Shown here one piece after another: positions 35,340-44,938 of a stretch of 64,000 nucleotides of DNA (its first letter is position 1; the number at the start of each line of letters is the position of its first letter). The stretch is from positions 1 through 64,000 of the forward strand of contig NZ_CANLRP010000028.1 of the NCBI RefSeq assembly GCF_947493425.1, given 5' to 3'. The position numbers and the translations under genes were made by a program. The notes under the pieces were generated by a model. The model did not search any database. It had not been told where the DNA came from and saw nothing but the letters and a program-made list of their open reading frames with translations. The DNA is from an uncultured Microscilla sp. (GTDB lineage Bacteria > Bacteroidota > Bacteroidia > Cytophagales > Microscillaceae).

Positions 35340-36566
35340 ATGCAAAACGACGAACAAATATTAGAGGACGTGTCAAAAGTAAGTATTCAATTACTTTTAC
35401 AAGAGCCTTTTTATGGACACTTTTTTACAGGTTTGATAAAAAAAGTAAGTAAAGAAATTGATACACTGGCTGTGGGGTATCACAATAGCTTGATTACTTT
35501 GTATATTAACTCTAAGTTTTGGACAGATTCGCTTACCAACGAAGATTTTAAGTATGGAGGAATCAAACACGAAATCTTACACATCGTTTTCAAACATATA
35601 TTCCGTTACAAAAGCTTTAGCCAAAAAACCATCTTTAATGTAGCTGCTGATATAGTTGTAAATCAGTATGTGGCTGCTAATCAGCTGATTGAAGGAGCTG
35701 TGTTGCTAAGTAATTTTCCTGAGCTAAACCTAGAGCCCCATCAACACGTCAACCATTATTATAATGCATTGCTTGACTTGTACAATAAATTTGCTGATGG
35801 CAAAAATGAAGAGGAAGCAGAAGGCAACGAGGCTTGGAAAAACTTAAAGAATTTTTTGGATCAGGATGCTGAAAACCAAAAACGCCACTCTTTTTGGAAA
35901 GAAATAGATAAACTATCAAGTGCTGAAAAAGATATTGCTGAAGCTGCGGTTAACCAAGCATTAGAAAATACGTTGAAGAGGGTAAAGTCTAAAGATTTTG
36001 GCAAATTACCAGCAGGCTTACAGCAATACCTCGAAGAATTTGAAAAGTCGATGGTGCCAATCGTAAATTGGAAAAGGGTACTAAAACTTTTTGCCAATAG
36101 CAGTAGCCGTACCGAAATCAGAAATACGCTGCGACGCCCCTCTAAAAGGTATGGAACAAACCCTGGCATTAAAGTGAAAAAGAAACAAAAACTCTTGATT
36201 GCTATAGATACCTCTGGAAGTATTAATATGGAAGAACTTAAAGATTTTTTTAATGAAGTATACCATATATGGAAACAAGGAACAGAAGTGTTTGTAATAG
36301 AGTGTGACACTGCTATTCACTCAGAGTATTATTACAGTGGTAAAACCCCTAAAACAGTAAGTGGAGGAGGAGGAACGGCTTTTGAGCCACCATTACAGTA
36401 TGCCAATGATGTATACCGACCTGATGCGTTAATTTACTTTACAGATGGTTATGCTTCAAACCCTACAGTAAGAGCAGTTTGTCCCTTGTTGTGGCTTATC
36501 AGTAAAGAAGGATCTGACCTTGAATATTTACGTGACTTCCCTGGAAGAAAAGTCAAAATGATATAA
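35340..36566 (+). CDS. VWA-like metallopeptidase-family protein (DUF2201 type)
   Basis: 408 residues. The N-terminal half carries an HExxH zinc motif (H77-EIL-H81 in GIKHEILHIVFKH) in the DUF2201/putative-metallopeptidase arrangement. The C-terminal half is a von Willebrand A-like domain with a MIDAS start D290-x-S-x-S (AIDTSGSINMEEL) and TDGYAS later. Members usually work beside a MoxR-type AAA ATPase; no such gene lies within this window next to it. Substrate unknown. Confidence 0.85.
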   Translation: MQNDEQILEDVSKVSIQLLLQEPFYGHFFTGLIKKVSKEIDTLAVGYHNSLITLYINSKFWTDSLTNEDFKYGGIKHEILHIVFKHIFRYKSFSQKTIFNVAADIVVNQYVAANQLIEGAVLLSNFPELNLEPHQHVNHYYNALLDLYNKFADGKNEEEAEGNEAWKNLKNFLDQDAENQKRHSFWKEIDKLSSAEKDIAEAAVNQALENTLKRVKSKDFGKLPAGLQQYLEEFEKSMVPIVNWKRVLKLFANSSSRTEIRNTLRRPSKRYGTNPGIKVKKKQKLLIAIDTSGSINMEELKDFFNEVYHIWKQGTEVFVIECDTAIHSEYYYSGKTPKTVSGGGGTAFEPPLQYANDVYRPDALIYFTDGYASNPTVRAVCPLLWLISKEGSDLEYLRDFPGRKVKMI

Positions 36567-36754
36567 TTACTATTGATAAAATTGATATGGGTAACACCAC
36601 TACTACAGAAACTGTTCTCTCTAAAAGATTTTTATATAAATTTAGAATAATTAATTATAACTCCATCTTTTAAAAGTAAGTAACTTGTATGGCTATATGT
36701 TAATCAATTGTTCTTGCTTTTAAGTAATGTCTTAACTTGTAATTTTTAACCAAT

Positions 36755-37165
36755 ATGACTCATTACCCAAAAGAATGTTTAAAAGATGTCAAAGTATACT
36801 TTGAAATAGAAGCTGCAGCTGATAACGATTGGATTACTGTGCATTGGCAGGGCTTTCAGAAGATTGAAAGGTCAAAAGCAGGAATGCTCAAGGAGCTAGA
36901 AGTACTTAAAGCTACTGGCAGAAATAAAGTTTTGAACTATAATACTGCAATCAAAGGTCCTTATCCCGTAGGCATAGACAAATGGATAGCCGAAGAGTGG
37001 ATGCCTAAAGCTGAGAGTTTAGGGTTGAAATATGCTGCTACGATTGTATCGAGCAACATTTTTGCTTCACTTTCAGCAGAGCAAACTGAGATGGCTTTTA
37101 ATGGAATTACTTATAAAAACTTTGAAGATGAAGGCGCTGCTATAAGATGGTTAAGCAGTGTTTAA
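36755..37165 (+). CDS. SpoIIAA/STAS-like protein
   Basis: 136 residues. The KVYFEIEAAADNDWITVHWQGFQ start, the alpha/beta alternation and the late FNGITYKNFEDEGAAIRWL segment fit the SpoIIAA-like STAS/SEC14 group of small cytoplasmic proteins. A phosphorylatable Ser is not obvious. It could be a partner of a SpoIIE-type phosphatase such as the one at 20761, though there is no linkage to show this. Confidence 0.55.
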   Translation: MTHYPKECLKDVKVYFEIEAAADNDWITVHWQGFQKIERSKAGMLKELEVLKATGRNKVLNYNTAIKGPYPVGIDKWIAEEWMPKAESLGLKYAATIVSSNIFASLSAEQTEMAFNGITYKNFEDEGAAIRWLSSV

Positions 37166-37271
37166 AACTTACTTTATACATTCTTTGACATAGATAATAG
37201 CTGTTATTTACCCATAAAAACTTTCAATGTAACTTTATGTTGGAATATCAGGCATTGTAAAAATAAAACTG

Positions 37272-37325
37272 CCCTCTTGATGTTAGGTTTAACCTTAGGC
37301 CAAAGTAACAACAAGAGGGTTTTAT
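37272..37325. terminator. Bidirectional terminator between STAS-like gene and pdxJ
   Basis: CCCTCTTGATGTTA pairs with TAACAACAAGAGGG (one A-A mismatch) around a 25-nt loop, placed between two convergent genes, with T-rich flanks on both sides. Confidence 0.65.
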
Positions 37326-37332
37326 TATGCCT

Positions 37333-38046
37333 TTATTGCAATTCCCTCAAATACATCTGTATAGTATTTTCTAAACCATAATACAAGGCATCACAAATCA
37401 ATGCATGCCCAATAGATACTTCTTTCAACGCAGGAATTTGGTGTTTAAGGTAGTGAAGGTTTGTTAAATCTAAATCGTGACCTGCATTGATTCCTAACCC
37501 CAACCCATTAGCAAGTTTGGCACACTCTACATAAGCTTCTATGGCTTGCTCACGGTCTTTGCTGTATTGTTCAGCATAAGGACCTGTATAAAACTCAATG
37601 CGGTCAGCGCCCACCTTAGCAGCTCCTGTAATTAAATCCTTTGCTGGATTGATAAAAATAGAAGTACGCATACCATAAGACTTTAACTCTGCAATTATTT
37701 CAGTCAAAAAAGCTTCATACTTGATGGTGTCCCAGCCTGTATCCGAGGTTAACACATCTTCAGCATCAGGCACTAGTGTTACCTGGGTTGGTTTTATTTT
37801 CTTTACCAACTCCAGAAAACGCCCATTTGGGCTACCTTCAATGTTAAATTCCGTGGTTACCACTTTCTGCAAATCCATTACATCCTGATAGCGGATATGC
37901 CGTTCGTCGGGGCGTGGGTGAACTGTGATGCCCTGTGCGCCAAATCGTTCACAATCTTGCGCTACCCTTATTACATCAGGGTTGTTGCCACCTCTAGCAT
38001 TTCTTAAAGTAGCGACTTTGTTGATATTTACACTAAGTTTGGTCAT
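37333..38046 (-). CDS. pdxJ: Pyridoxine 5'-phosphate synthase
   Basis: 237 residues, normal length. The N-terminus has the PdxJ signature ([17 protein letters not shown]), followed by [29 protein letters not shown] and NAGHDL. It condenses 1-deoxyxylulose 5-phosphate with 3-amino-2-oxopropyl phosphate in vitamin B6 synthesis in the cytoplasm. Single gene; the next gene, yqeY, is divergent. Confidence 0.96.
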   Translation of the reverse strand: MTKLSVNINKVATLRNARGGNNPDVIRVAQDCERFGAQGITVHPRPDERHIRYQDVMDLQKVVTTEFNIEGSPNGRFLELVKKIKPTQVTLVPDAEDVLTSDTGWDTIKYEAFLTEIIAELKSYGMRTSIFINPAKDLITGAAKVGADRIEFYTGPYAEQYSKDREQAIEAYVECAKLANGLGLGINAGHDLDLTNLHYLKHQIPALKEVSIGHALICDALYYGLENTIQMYLRELQ

Positions 38047-38151
38047 TTTAGTAGTTTTTATGTAAATTTACTTTATTATTCAAAATCAAAACACTCTATA
38101 AATCAGTATATAAAACAAATAATCCAAGAAAAAACCTAAAACTAAAAAGAT

Positions 38152-38604
38152 ATGAGTTTAAAAACCCAAATAGATGCTGATATTAAAGATGCTATGAGGG
38201 CAAAAGACAAAGAGTCTTTACGCGCGTTGCGTGCAATTAAATCATTAATTTTATTAGAAGAAACCAAAGAAGGCAAAACTGGTGAGTTAAGCGAGGAGGA
38301 GGAAATACAACTGCTAAGCAAAGCAGCCAAGCAAAGACGTGAATCTGCCCGCATATACCATGAACAAGGTCGAGCTGAGTTGGCAAAAAACGAAGAAGAT
38401 GAGATTGCCATCATTGAAAAATACCTGCCTAAACAATTATCAGAAGATGAGTTATCTGCAAAACTCAAAGAAATTATTCAACAAGTAGGAGCATCAAGCC
38501 CTAAAGATATGGGCAAGGTAATGGGGTCTGCCTCTAAAGCTTTGGCTGGTCAGGCAGATGGCAAAGCAATTGCCAGCATGGTAAAAACTTTATTGGCAAA
38601 CTAA
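38152..38604 (+). CDS. GatB/YqeY domain protein
   Basis: 150 residues, full length for YqeY. Recognised by the helical MKTQI-type start (SLKTQIDADIKDAMRAKDKESL), the LEE-x-K segment, YLPKQLSEDEL, and GASSPKDMGKVMGSASKAL followed by GQADGKAI, the tRNA-binding tail domain found in GatB. The biological role of stand-alone YqeY is unclear. It is 3 bp from the CvpA-family gene, probably one transcript. Confidence 0.93.
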   Translation: MSLKTQIDADIKDAMRAKDKESLRALRAIKSLILLEETKEGKTGELSEEEEIQLLSKAAKQRRESARIYHEQGRAELAKNEEDEIAIIEKYLPKQLSEDELSAKLKEIIQQVGASSPKDMGKVMGSASKALAGQADGKAIASMVKTLLAN

Positions 38605-38607
38605 AAT

Positions 38608-39123
38608 ATGCAAATAGCAGCATTAATACTAGATGGAATGGTATTGCTCCCTATGGCATGGGGAGCTTATATTGGCTTCAGAAAAGGGCTACTGTCAGAA
38701 GTAGTAAGCATCTTGCACTATTCTATTGCCTTCATTATATGCTTCAAAGTAGTAGGTTTATTATTAAGCCTTTTGCGTGAACACGCTTTTAAGTTCAGTG
38801 TAGAGGCATACCCCAGACTTGTCTTTGTTTTAGGTGCGCTATTAGCCATAGTCCTTTTAGATAAGATTGGCGATCACTTTAAAACAGAAATAGACTACGA
38901 CTTTCCTGGAAGCTGGGATAATATTATTGGAGCAGTCATTGGTTTGTTCAAATATGCCATTATCATGACATTTTTGATTTGGACTCTAGAAGGAACCGGA
39001 AGCTTTAAGGCCAAAATGGAGAAAAAATCTATTTTGTATAGCACTATCAAAAAGATAGGGAAAGAATTAGCAGGGAAAAAAAACAAAAACAATATCTCAG
39101 ATATGATTCGAAACTCTATATAG
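38608..39123 (+). CDS. CvpA-family membrane protein
   Basis: 171 residues with four hydrophobic segments: LILDGMVLLPMAWGAYIGFRKG, LHYSIAFIICFKVVGLLL, LVFVLGALLAIVLLDKIG and NIIGAVIGLFKYAIIMTFLI. The G-x-x-x-G-F-R-K-G-L-L-S-E turn and the GA-x-x-G-L-x-x-y feature are typical for CvpA/colicin V production proteins of the inner membrane. Start is 3 bp after yqeY. Role in Bacteroidota unknown. Confidence 0.85.
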   Translation: MQIAALILDGMVLLPMAWGAYIGFRKGLLSEVVSILHYSIAFIICFKVVGLLLSLLREHAFKFSVEAYPRLVFVLGALLAIVLLDKIGDHFKTEIDYDFPGSWDNIIGAVIGLFKYAIIMTFLIWTLEGTGSFKAKMEKKSILYSTIKKIGKELAGKKNKNNISDMIRNSI

Positions 39124-40319
39124 TCTGTTTTACCAAGTGTAGATTCAATACAGAAAAGCCTTGAAATCAAATAAATCATTCTGTAAGTTTCAAGGTTTTA
39201 GAGTGAGAACTGCCCATATTTTCACTGTACCATTCAAACATTTTCTTTTCATTAGATGAACCTCTAAAGAATTCTCTCTGTTTTTCACTTAAAACTTACG
39301 CTTTGCCAAAAGCACTTGTTTTGAATTATCAGGGGTTTATGTTTATTTTACGTCTTACTAGTAGATGTGTTTTGGAAGCAAACCATTGAAACATTATTTA
39401 AAAGAAATATTAATAATAGCCTGTTTTCTTTCAGTTATCAAGCCTTACAAATAAGTTGGCTAAAAATGATGTTATAATAGGTGAAAAAAATGCTTTATAT
39501 TAACACGTACTCCAGTACTAGTGCATTGGGGATTAAATAAGTAGCAGCAAGCAATCAGCTATAAGCTACAAGCAAAGATAACTCTCTCATAATATGACAG
39601 TTATACTTGCATATTAGGTATATTTAATTTTGTCTTGGTACATAAATATATTATTTATTCGAGGGTATTTTGTTTGTTGACGCACTTCAAAAAGTGCGCA
39701 GAGTTAGTTTACAATTCCGATGCATATCGCATTGGTCAGGGCTTAAAATTCCGCCTGTAAAAACCAGCTTCAAGTTGTGTTGAATCACAATTTTTATGGA
39801 ATCGCTCAAAACTCTTTGCTCGTTTTTATGCCACTTTTTACGAATATTAGCCCCAGTGGGGCGAAACCTTGGTAGAAAAAATAAACGAAACGGGACACGG
39901 CTCCGTAGGAGTTGCGCCTAAAAGAGTCGTTTTTGATGATTTTGACGGTATTTTAAGTGTTCGTAAAATTAAGCTTTGACGCATGCGATGCATATCGGAA
40001 CCGGAGCTACGCAAACTTTTTGAAGTAAAGTAAGCGGGCTAAAGACTCCGAATAATATGATAGGAATTGAGTTTCCAGTGCACTAGTTGTAAATATTGCT
40101 TAATAACAGTGTTAGTATTGTCTAAAAACATGCAGGTACCGGGTTGAGGAAACTTATATAAATAAATTTAAGCAGATACCTAAAGTTCTGACTTTAGCGT
40201 TGTTACTTTGAATGCTGAATAGTACAATAAAATCATTATAAAAGATAAATAAAGATAATTCAGTCATGCCAAACACTTATTTGGTATAGCTTGTTAAAAT
40301 AAACTTAAATAAGAAAATT
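39124..40319. other. 1.2-kb gene-free region with a large inverted-repeat element
   Basis: No ORF is supported. The region holds the 571-bp element at 39517-40087; the flanks (39124-39516 and 40088-40319) are AT-rich, with nothing recognised except a likely promoter for the CBS gene near the right edge. Confidence 0.6.
39517..40087. mobile_element. 571-bp non-coding element with nested inverted repeats
   Basis: Outer ends: ACTAGTGCATTGG at 39517 and, inverted, CCAGTGCACTAGT ending at 40087. Inner pair: ACTTCAAAAAGT at 39684 with ACTTTTTGAAGT ending at 40026, followed on each side by a TTCCGA-TGCATATCGCAT arm (39715-39732 and, inverted, about 39982-40000). Near the centre are GCCCCAGTGGGGC (39850-39862) and a CGGCTCCGTAGGAGTTG hairpin. 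There is no transposase or other ORF, so it would move only in trans, like a MITE, or be the remnant of an IS. Confidence 0.65.
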
Positions 40320-40985
40320 ATGATCGCCGAAGAGCTAATTAATCACATGATTCCACCATTAAAGCCGACAGACTCTATAAATAAGGGGTTGACCTGGATG
40401 GAAGAATTACGTGTTAATCAGCTTCCTGTAGTTGATAATGGTGAATATATAGGTTTAATCGGTGAAGATATTATATATAAATACAACAATCAAAATGCTC
40501 TGATCAAAGACCTGCAGTTATTTGGTCAAGACATATTTGTATCTTATTACCAGCACTTTTACGACGTATTGAAGGTGGCTGATACTTATGGGGTAGAGGT
40601 AATACCTGTGTTAGGGGAAGAAAACAACTTTTTAGGAGTTGTTACAATGAATGATACCTTAAGCGCATTTGCAAAATCTACTGCAATGAAAGAGCCCGGT
40701 AGTATCTTTGTTCTATGGATGGATCAGAGGGACTACTCACTTACAGAGATTAGCCGTTTGGTCGAATCTAACCATGCCAAGATTTTAAGCACTTATATTG
40801 CCACAGACAATCAAGATCCATCAAAAATTAATGTAACTATAAAAGTAGATAAAACAGACTTGGCCCGTATTATTTCTACTTTTGAACGGTTTAGCTACAG
40901 AATTATAGCTAAATTTCAAGCCACTGAAAACCAGGAAATAGATAAAGAGCGTCTGGATATTTTATTCAGATATTTAGATTTGTAA
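40320..40985 (+). CDS. CBS-domain protein
   Basis: 221 residues. Two CBS modules in the first 120 residues (TDSINKGLTWMEELRVNQLPVVDNGEYIGLIGE, then YYQHFYDVLKVADTYGVEVIPVLGEENNFLGVVT), followed by an ACT-like region (SIFVLWMDQRDYSLTEISRLVESNHAKILS) with a terminal helical part. Adenosyl nucleotides are the usual CBS ligands. Possibly with nadK downstream, although 342 bp separate them. Confidence 0.8.
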   Translation: MIAEELINHMIPPLKPTDSINKGLTWMEELRVNQLPVVDNGEYIGLIGEDIIYKYNNQNALIKDLQLFGQDIFVSYYQHFYDVLKVADTYGVEVIPVLGEENNFLGVVTMNDTLSAFAKSTAMKEPGSIFVLWMDQRDYSLTEISRLVESNHAKILSTYIATDNQDPSKINVTIKVDKTDLARIISTFERFSYRIIAKFQATENQEIDKERLDILFRYLDL

Positions 40986-41327
40986 CGGCTAAACCAGCAT
41001 TCTTTCAAAAAGTTGTAAAAGTTAGGTTGAGTGTACAACTAAACAAGACCTAAGTCGTATTTGTTATAATATAAATAACACAGATCATTCTATTATCACC
41101 ATTCTTTAATATATCAGCATTCACTATCCATACAGATGGTGATGGTTCTTTACGCTCAAAATATCAACAATAAAACACAATATACCAGCAAGTTATAAAA
41201 CTGGAATTTGCTTGATTCATAGTCTGGAAAGTGTATGTTATGTGACAATAATTTATTCTTATATTATCAATGAGAGTAATTATTCAATATGATACATTTT
41301 TCTTCGTTAGTCAAATAGTTTGAACGA
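40986..41327. other. Intergenic region before nadK
   Basis: 342 bp, AT-rich, no feature recognised other than presumed nadK promoter near the right end. Confidence 0.4.
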
Positions 41328-42203
41328 ATGAATATTGCCATACATGGAAGAACATTTCGCACAGAAACTACACCTTATGTACAAGGAATGTTTAAAGAAT
41401 TAAAACAAAGAGGGATTGATGTACAAGTGTCATCAATATTTTATGAGTTTCTGAAAGAGGTAGGTGTTGATCCTTTAAGTACTTCTGTTTATACTAATAA
41501 GGATGATCTTAAAGGTGCAGATTTCTTATTTAGCCTTGGGGGAGATGGTACTTTACTTGAGTCTGTAACCCAAGTAGCAGATAAAGAAATCCCAATTTTA
41601 GGCATCAATACAGGTCGTTTGGGTTTTTTGGCAACTACTGCGCCAGAAGAAATAGGGGCAGCCATCAGTAGTATATGTAAAGGGTATTACCGTATAGATT
41701 CGCGAAGTTTGGTAAGTTTAGAGTCTGACACTGATATTTTTGATGGCTTGAATTTTGGTTTGAATGAATTGGCAATTACAAAAAGGGACACTTCATCGAT
41801 GATTGTGGTACACACATATATCAACGGTGAATACTTGAATTCTTATTGGGCAGATGGCTTGATCGTTTCAACACCCACTGGCTCTACAGGTTATTCTTTA
41901 AGCTGTGGTGGACCAGTAGTTTTACCCGAATCAAACAATTTTATCATTGCGCCAATTAGTCCGCATAACTTAAACGTAAGGCCTTTGATTATTTCAGATG
42001 ACAGCATTATATCGTTCGAGATAGAAGGTAGAAGCAAAAATTTCTTGGTTTCATTAGACTCTCGTTCTAAAGTAATAGATGCATCGGTACAGATAGCAGT
42101 GAAAAAAGAACGATTTAGAACACAACTGCTAAAAATGAATGAAGATAATTTTTTAAATACATTGCGAAGAAAACTTAGTTGGGGGTTAGATATTCGTAAC
42201 TAA
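41328..42203 (+). CDS. nadK: NAD kinase
   Basis: 291 residues, full length. The catalytic GGDGT motif (SLGGDGTLLES), INTGRLGFLAT, the NE-x-x-I (FGLNELAI) site and the diphosphate-binding DGLIVSTPTGSTGYSLSCGGP are all present. It phosphorylates NAD to NADP with ATP in the cytoplasm. It is 53 bp before the outer-membrane barrel genes. Confidence 0.96.
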   Translation: MNIAIHGRTFRTETTPYVQGMFKELKQRGIDVQVSSIFYEFLKEVGVDPLSTSVYTNKDDLKGADFLFSLGGDGTLLESVTQVADKEIPILGINTGRLGFLATTAPEEIGAAISSICKGYYRIDSRSLVSLESDTDIFDGLNFGLNELAITKRDTSSMIVVHTYINGEYLNSYWADGLIVSTPTGSTGYSLSCGGPVVLPESNNFIIAPISPHNLNVRPLIISDDSIISFEIEGRSKNFLVSLDSRSKVIDASVQIAVKKERFRTQLLKMNEDNFLNTLRRKLSWGLDIRN

Positions 42204-42256
42204 GATTTTGTACGTATGATAATGTTAAATAGGTATTTTTGTAAAAAAAATGTGGT

Positions 42257-43261
42257 ATGAATAAATATAGGATACTGCTAATCATCACTTTATTATCATT
42301 AGCCGGTTACAACGTAGAAGCACAAAGGTTTAACAGAAGAGTTACTGAAGGTTTTATTACAGTTGGGGCACAAGTGGGTACGATCAACTATTTTGGAGAT
42401 ATGAACCCTTTGACCCAATATGTGGCTCCTGAATGGCGTTTTTTGCGTCCAAGTATTGCCATCAATGTACAACGAAAACTTAGTAGTAATTTTCATGTAC
42501 GCCTAGAGTTTACTTATGGTCGTTTACGTGGCGATGATTTTATCTCTGCAAGTCCAAACAGTGAACGACACCGTTATCGCTATATGCGTAATACTCATTT
42601 TCGAAACGATATTAAAGAGTTATCGCTCGTGGGTGAATATAATATTATAGGAAGTAGTGGAAAGTATTACCGCCGGGCTAACTTTACTCCTTACATACTA
42701 GGGGGAGTTGCTGTATTTCATCACAATCCCAAGGCCAAAACTTCTGATGAGTTTGGGGGCAAATGGGTAGCTCTTCAGCCGTTAGGTACCGAAGGGCAAC
42801 AGTCAGGTGTAGAAGGTTACGCAAAGCCTTATGCCCGTATTCAACCGGCACTTATTTTTGGTGCAGGGGTAAAGTGGAAACTCAATGACCGTACTAACCT
42901 TTCGTTTGAATTGGCATTTCGTTATTTATTCTTTGATCAGATAGATGATGTAAGTGGTACTTACCCCGATATGGGTGACTTACAAAATGATTTGGTTCGC
43001 TCATTATCTAATCGTACACTAGAAACAAACAATGCTGTAACAGGCAGAAGCCGTGAGCCAGACTTGAGCCGTATTCTGGAGCAAGTAAGCCCTAGAGTTA
43101 CTTATGTAGGTAGTGACGGTAATCCTTACAATACGATTGCTGGCTTTGGAAGCAAAGGTGATAAAAGAGGAGAAGCTGGAAACAATGATATTTATCTTGT
43201 AGCTGGTATCAGACTATCCTATATCATTAATGTGGGTTTGAAGTGTCCTCAATTTAGATAA
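42257..43261 (+). CDS. DUF6089-type outer-membrane beta-barrel protein (longer copy)
   Basis: 334 residues. Signal peptide (KYRILLIITLLSLAGYNVEAQ, about 1-22). The mature part alternates in a barrel manner, starting with EGFITVGAQVGTINYFGDMN and ending with LVAGIRLSYIINVGLKCPQFR. The TPYILGGVAVFHHNP and LNDRTNLSFELAFRYLFFDQIDDVSGTYPD segments are typical of the DUF6089 proteins placed before uppS-bamA in Cytophagales. It is followed by a shorter paralogue. Function unknown; an envelope structural or chaperone role is likely. Confidence 0.8.
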   Translation: MNKYRILLIITLLSLAGYNVEAQRFNRRVTEGFITVGAQVGTINYFGDMNPLTQYVAPEWRFLRPSIAINVQRKLSSNFHVRLEFTYGRLRGDDFISASPNSERHRYRYMRNTHFRNDIKELSLVGEYNIIGSSGKYYRRANFTPYILGGVAVFHHNPKAKTSDEFGGKWVALQPLGTEGQQSGVEGYAKPYARIQPALIFGAGVKWKLNDRTNLSFELAFRYLFFDQIDDVSGTYPDMGDLQNDLVRSLSNRTLETNNAVTGRSREPDLSRILEQVSPRVTYVGSDGNPYNTIAGFGSKGDKRGEAGNNDIYLVAGIRLSYIINVGLKCPQFR

Positions 43262-43299
43262 TCAATCAAATACTTATACATTTTAGAAAATTGTGTAGA

Positions 43300-44034
43300 A
43301 TGAAATCTCTCAAATATATATTCATAGCTATTTTATCCTCTGTGTTGATTTACTCTCCTGCAAAAGCACAAATACACGAGGTAGGGATAATGGCTGGGCT
43401 TGCCAGCTACAAAGGTGAAATGTCTCAGTACTTTCCTAACTTACATCAAATAGATAATGTTGCAAATCGCATAGCGGTTGGCGCTTTTTATCGTGGAAAC
43501 TTTAGCCGATCTATTAGTATCAGGGGAAACTTTACTTACGGAAAAGTTGATGGTACTGATGCTAATGGTACTGATTTTATCTCTCAACAGCGGGGACATT
43601 TCTTTCAGACCGACTTGCTGGAGCTGTCTGCACAGATAGAATATAACTTTAGAGATTTCAGGCGCAACCTCAAGTTTCCTGAAACCTGGACCCCTTATCT
43701 TTTTGTTGGTGTGGGTGGTATGAAAATGTCTCCCCGATATAATCTTTTACCTACTTATGGTTTATACTCTATCACTATCCCAATAGGTATAGGTATGAAG
43801 TTTATGCTGAATGATAAACTCAACCTGGGGATGGAGTTTGGCGCACGTAAAACTTTTACTGATTTTATTGATGATATTGGAGTAAATGTAGATCAAGCTG
43901 GTAATCCACGTAACCCCATTTACTTTACTGGCAATACTGCCGATAATGATATGTACTTCTTTACTGGCTTTACGCTTAGCTATGTAATGCCGATTCCCAA
44001 AAGACTCTGCCCTATAAAAATTAAAACTTTTTAA
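43300..44034 (+). CDS. DUF6089-type outer-membrane beta-barrel protein (shorter copy)
   Basis: 244 residues from the ATG at 43300 (a TTG at 43291 is less likely). Signal peptide (LKYIFIAILSSVLIYSPAKAQ). It shares with its upstream paralogue the EVGIMAGLASYKGEMSQ start, a TPYLFVGVGGMKMSPRYN strand and a C-terminal FTGFTLSYVMPIPKRLCPIK end. The pair lies before uppS and bamA, the usual position in the phylum. Confidence 0.8.
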   Translation: MKSLKYIFIAILSSVLIYSPAKAQIHEVGIMAGLASYKGEMSQYFPNLHQIDNVANRIAVGAFYRGNFSRSISIRGNFTYGKVDGTDANGTDFISQQRGHFFQTDLLELSAQIEYNFRDFRRNLKFPETWTPYLFVGVGGMKMSPRYNLLPTYGLYSITIPIGIGMKFMLNDKLNLGMEFGARKTFTDFIDDIGVNVDQAGNPRNPIYFTGNTADNDMYFFTGFTLSYVMPIPKRLCPIKIKTF

Positions 44035-44188
44035 TATTTCCCTCCTCAAAAACACAAATAAAGAATAAGACTATAATTATTCTTTATAAGAATTTAAATA
44101 ACCAATCCATTTTTATAACTTGCGTCTCGATTAATAAATGGTGTCAATTTGCTATAAATTGACACTATTTTAAAGCTTTCCGCTTTGA

Positions 44189-44935
44189 ATGAAAGATAAT
44201 ATAAATTCTGAAAATTTACCACAGCATATTGCTGTTATTATGGACGGCAACGGTAGATGGGCAAAGAAAAAAGGTGCTCGTCGTGTTTTTGGGCACAAAA
44301 ACGCTGTAAAAGCTGTAAGAGATGTTACAGAGGCATCAGCAGAGTTAGGCATCAAATACCTGACATTATATGCTTTTTCGACAGAAAATTGGTCTCGCCC
44401 TAAAGCCGAAGTTGAAGCCTTGATGAAGCTTTTGGTCTCTACTATACGTAAGGAGGTCAAGACGCTTGTCAAAAACAATGTAAAACTGCAATCTATTGGC
44501 AATAGAGATGATCTACCTAAGGGCTGTCAACGTGAGTTGGCAGAAGCCATAGAGCTTACCAAAGATCATACAGGACTTACATTGACATTGGCTTTGAGTT
44601 ATAGCGGACGCTGGGACATTGTGAATGCAGTGAAAGACATCGCACATGATGTGAAAAATGGTAAAGTTGATCCTCATGATATTAACACAAACCTCTTTTC
44701 TAAATACCTCAGCACCGATAAAATGCCCGACCCTGAGCTGATGATCAGGACAAGTGGCGAAATGAGGGTAAGTAATTTTTTGCTGTGGCAATTGGCTTAC
44801 TCCGAAATTTACATATCACCTATTCTATGGCCAGATTTCAGGCGCGAACACTTGTATGAAGCAATTATAGATTACCAAAAACGAGAAAGACGATTTGGTA
44901 AGACTAGTGAACAAGTGAATTTATTAAATGATTAA
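44189..44935 (+). CDS. uppS: Isoprenyl transferase (undecaprenyl diphosphate synthase type)
   Basis: 248 residues, full length. The cis-prenyltransferase motifs are IAVIMDGNGRWA (catalytic Asp), YAFSTENWSRP, GNRDDLP, ALSYSGRWDIVNAVKDI and DPELMIRTSGEMRVSNFLLWQ-like ending at YSEIYISPILWPDF. It makes the C55 lipid carrier for peptidoglycan and other surface polymers. bamA starts 3 bp after its stop, so the genes are co-transcribed. Confidence 0.95.
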   Translation: MKDNINSENLPQHIAVIMDGNGRWAKKKGARRVFGHKNAVKAVRDVTEASAELGIKYLTLYAFSTENWSRPKAEVEALMKLLVSTIRKEVKTLVKNNVKLQSIGNRDDLPKGCQRELAEAIELTKDHTGLTLTLALSYSGRWDIVNAVKDIAHDVKNGKVDPHDINTNLFSKYLSTDKMPDPELMIRTSGEMRVSNFLLWQLAYSEIYISPILWPDFRREHLYEAIIDYQKRERRFGKTSEQVNLLND

Positions 44936-44938
44936 TTG

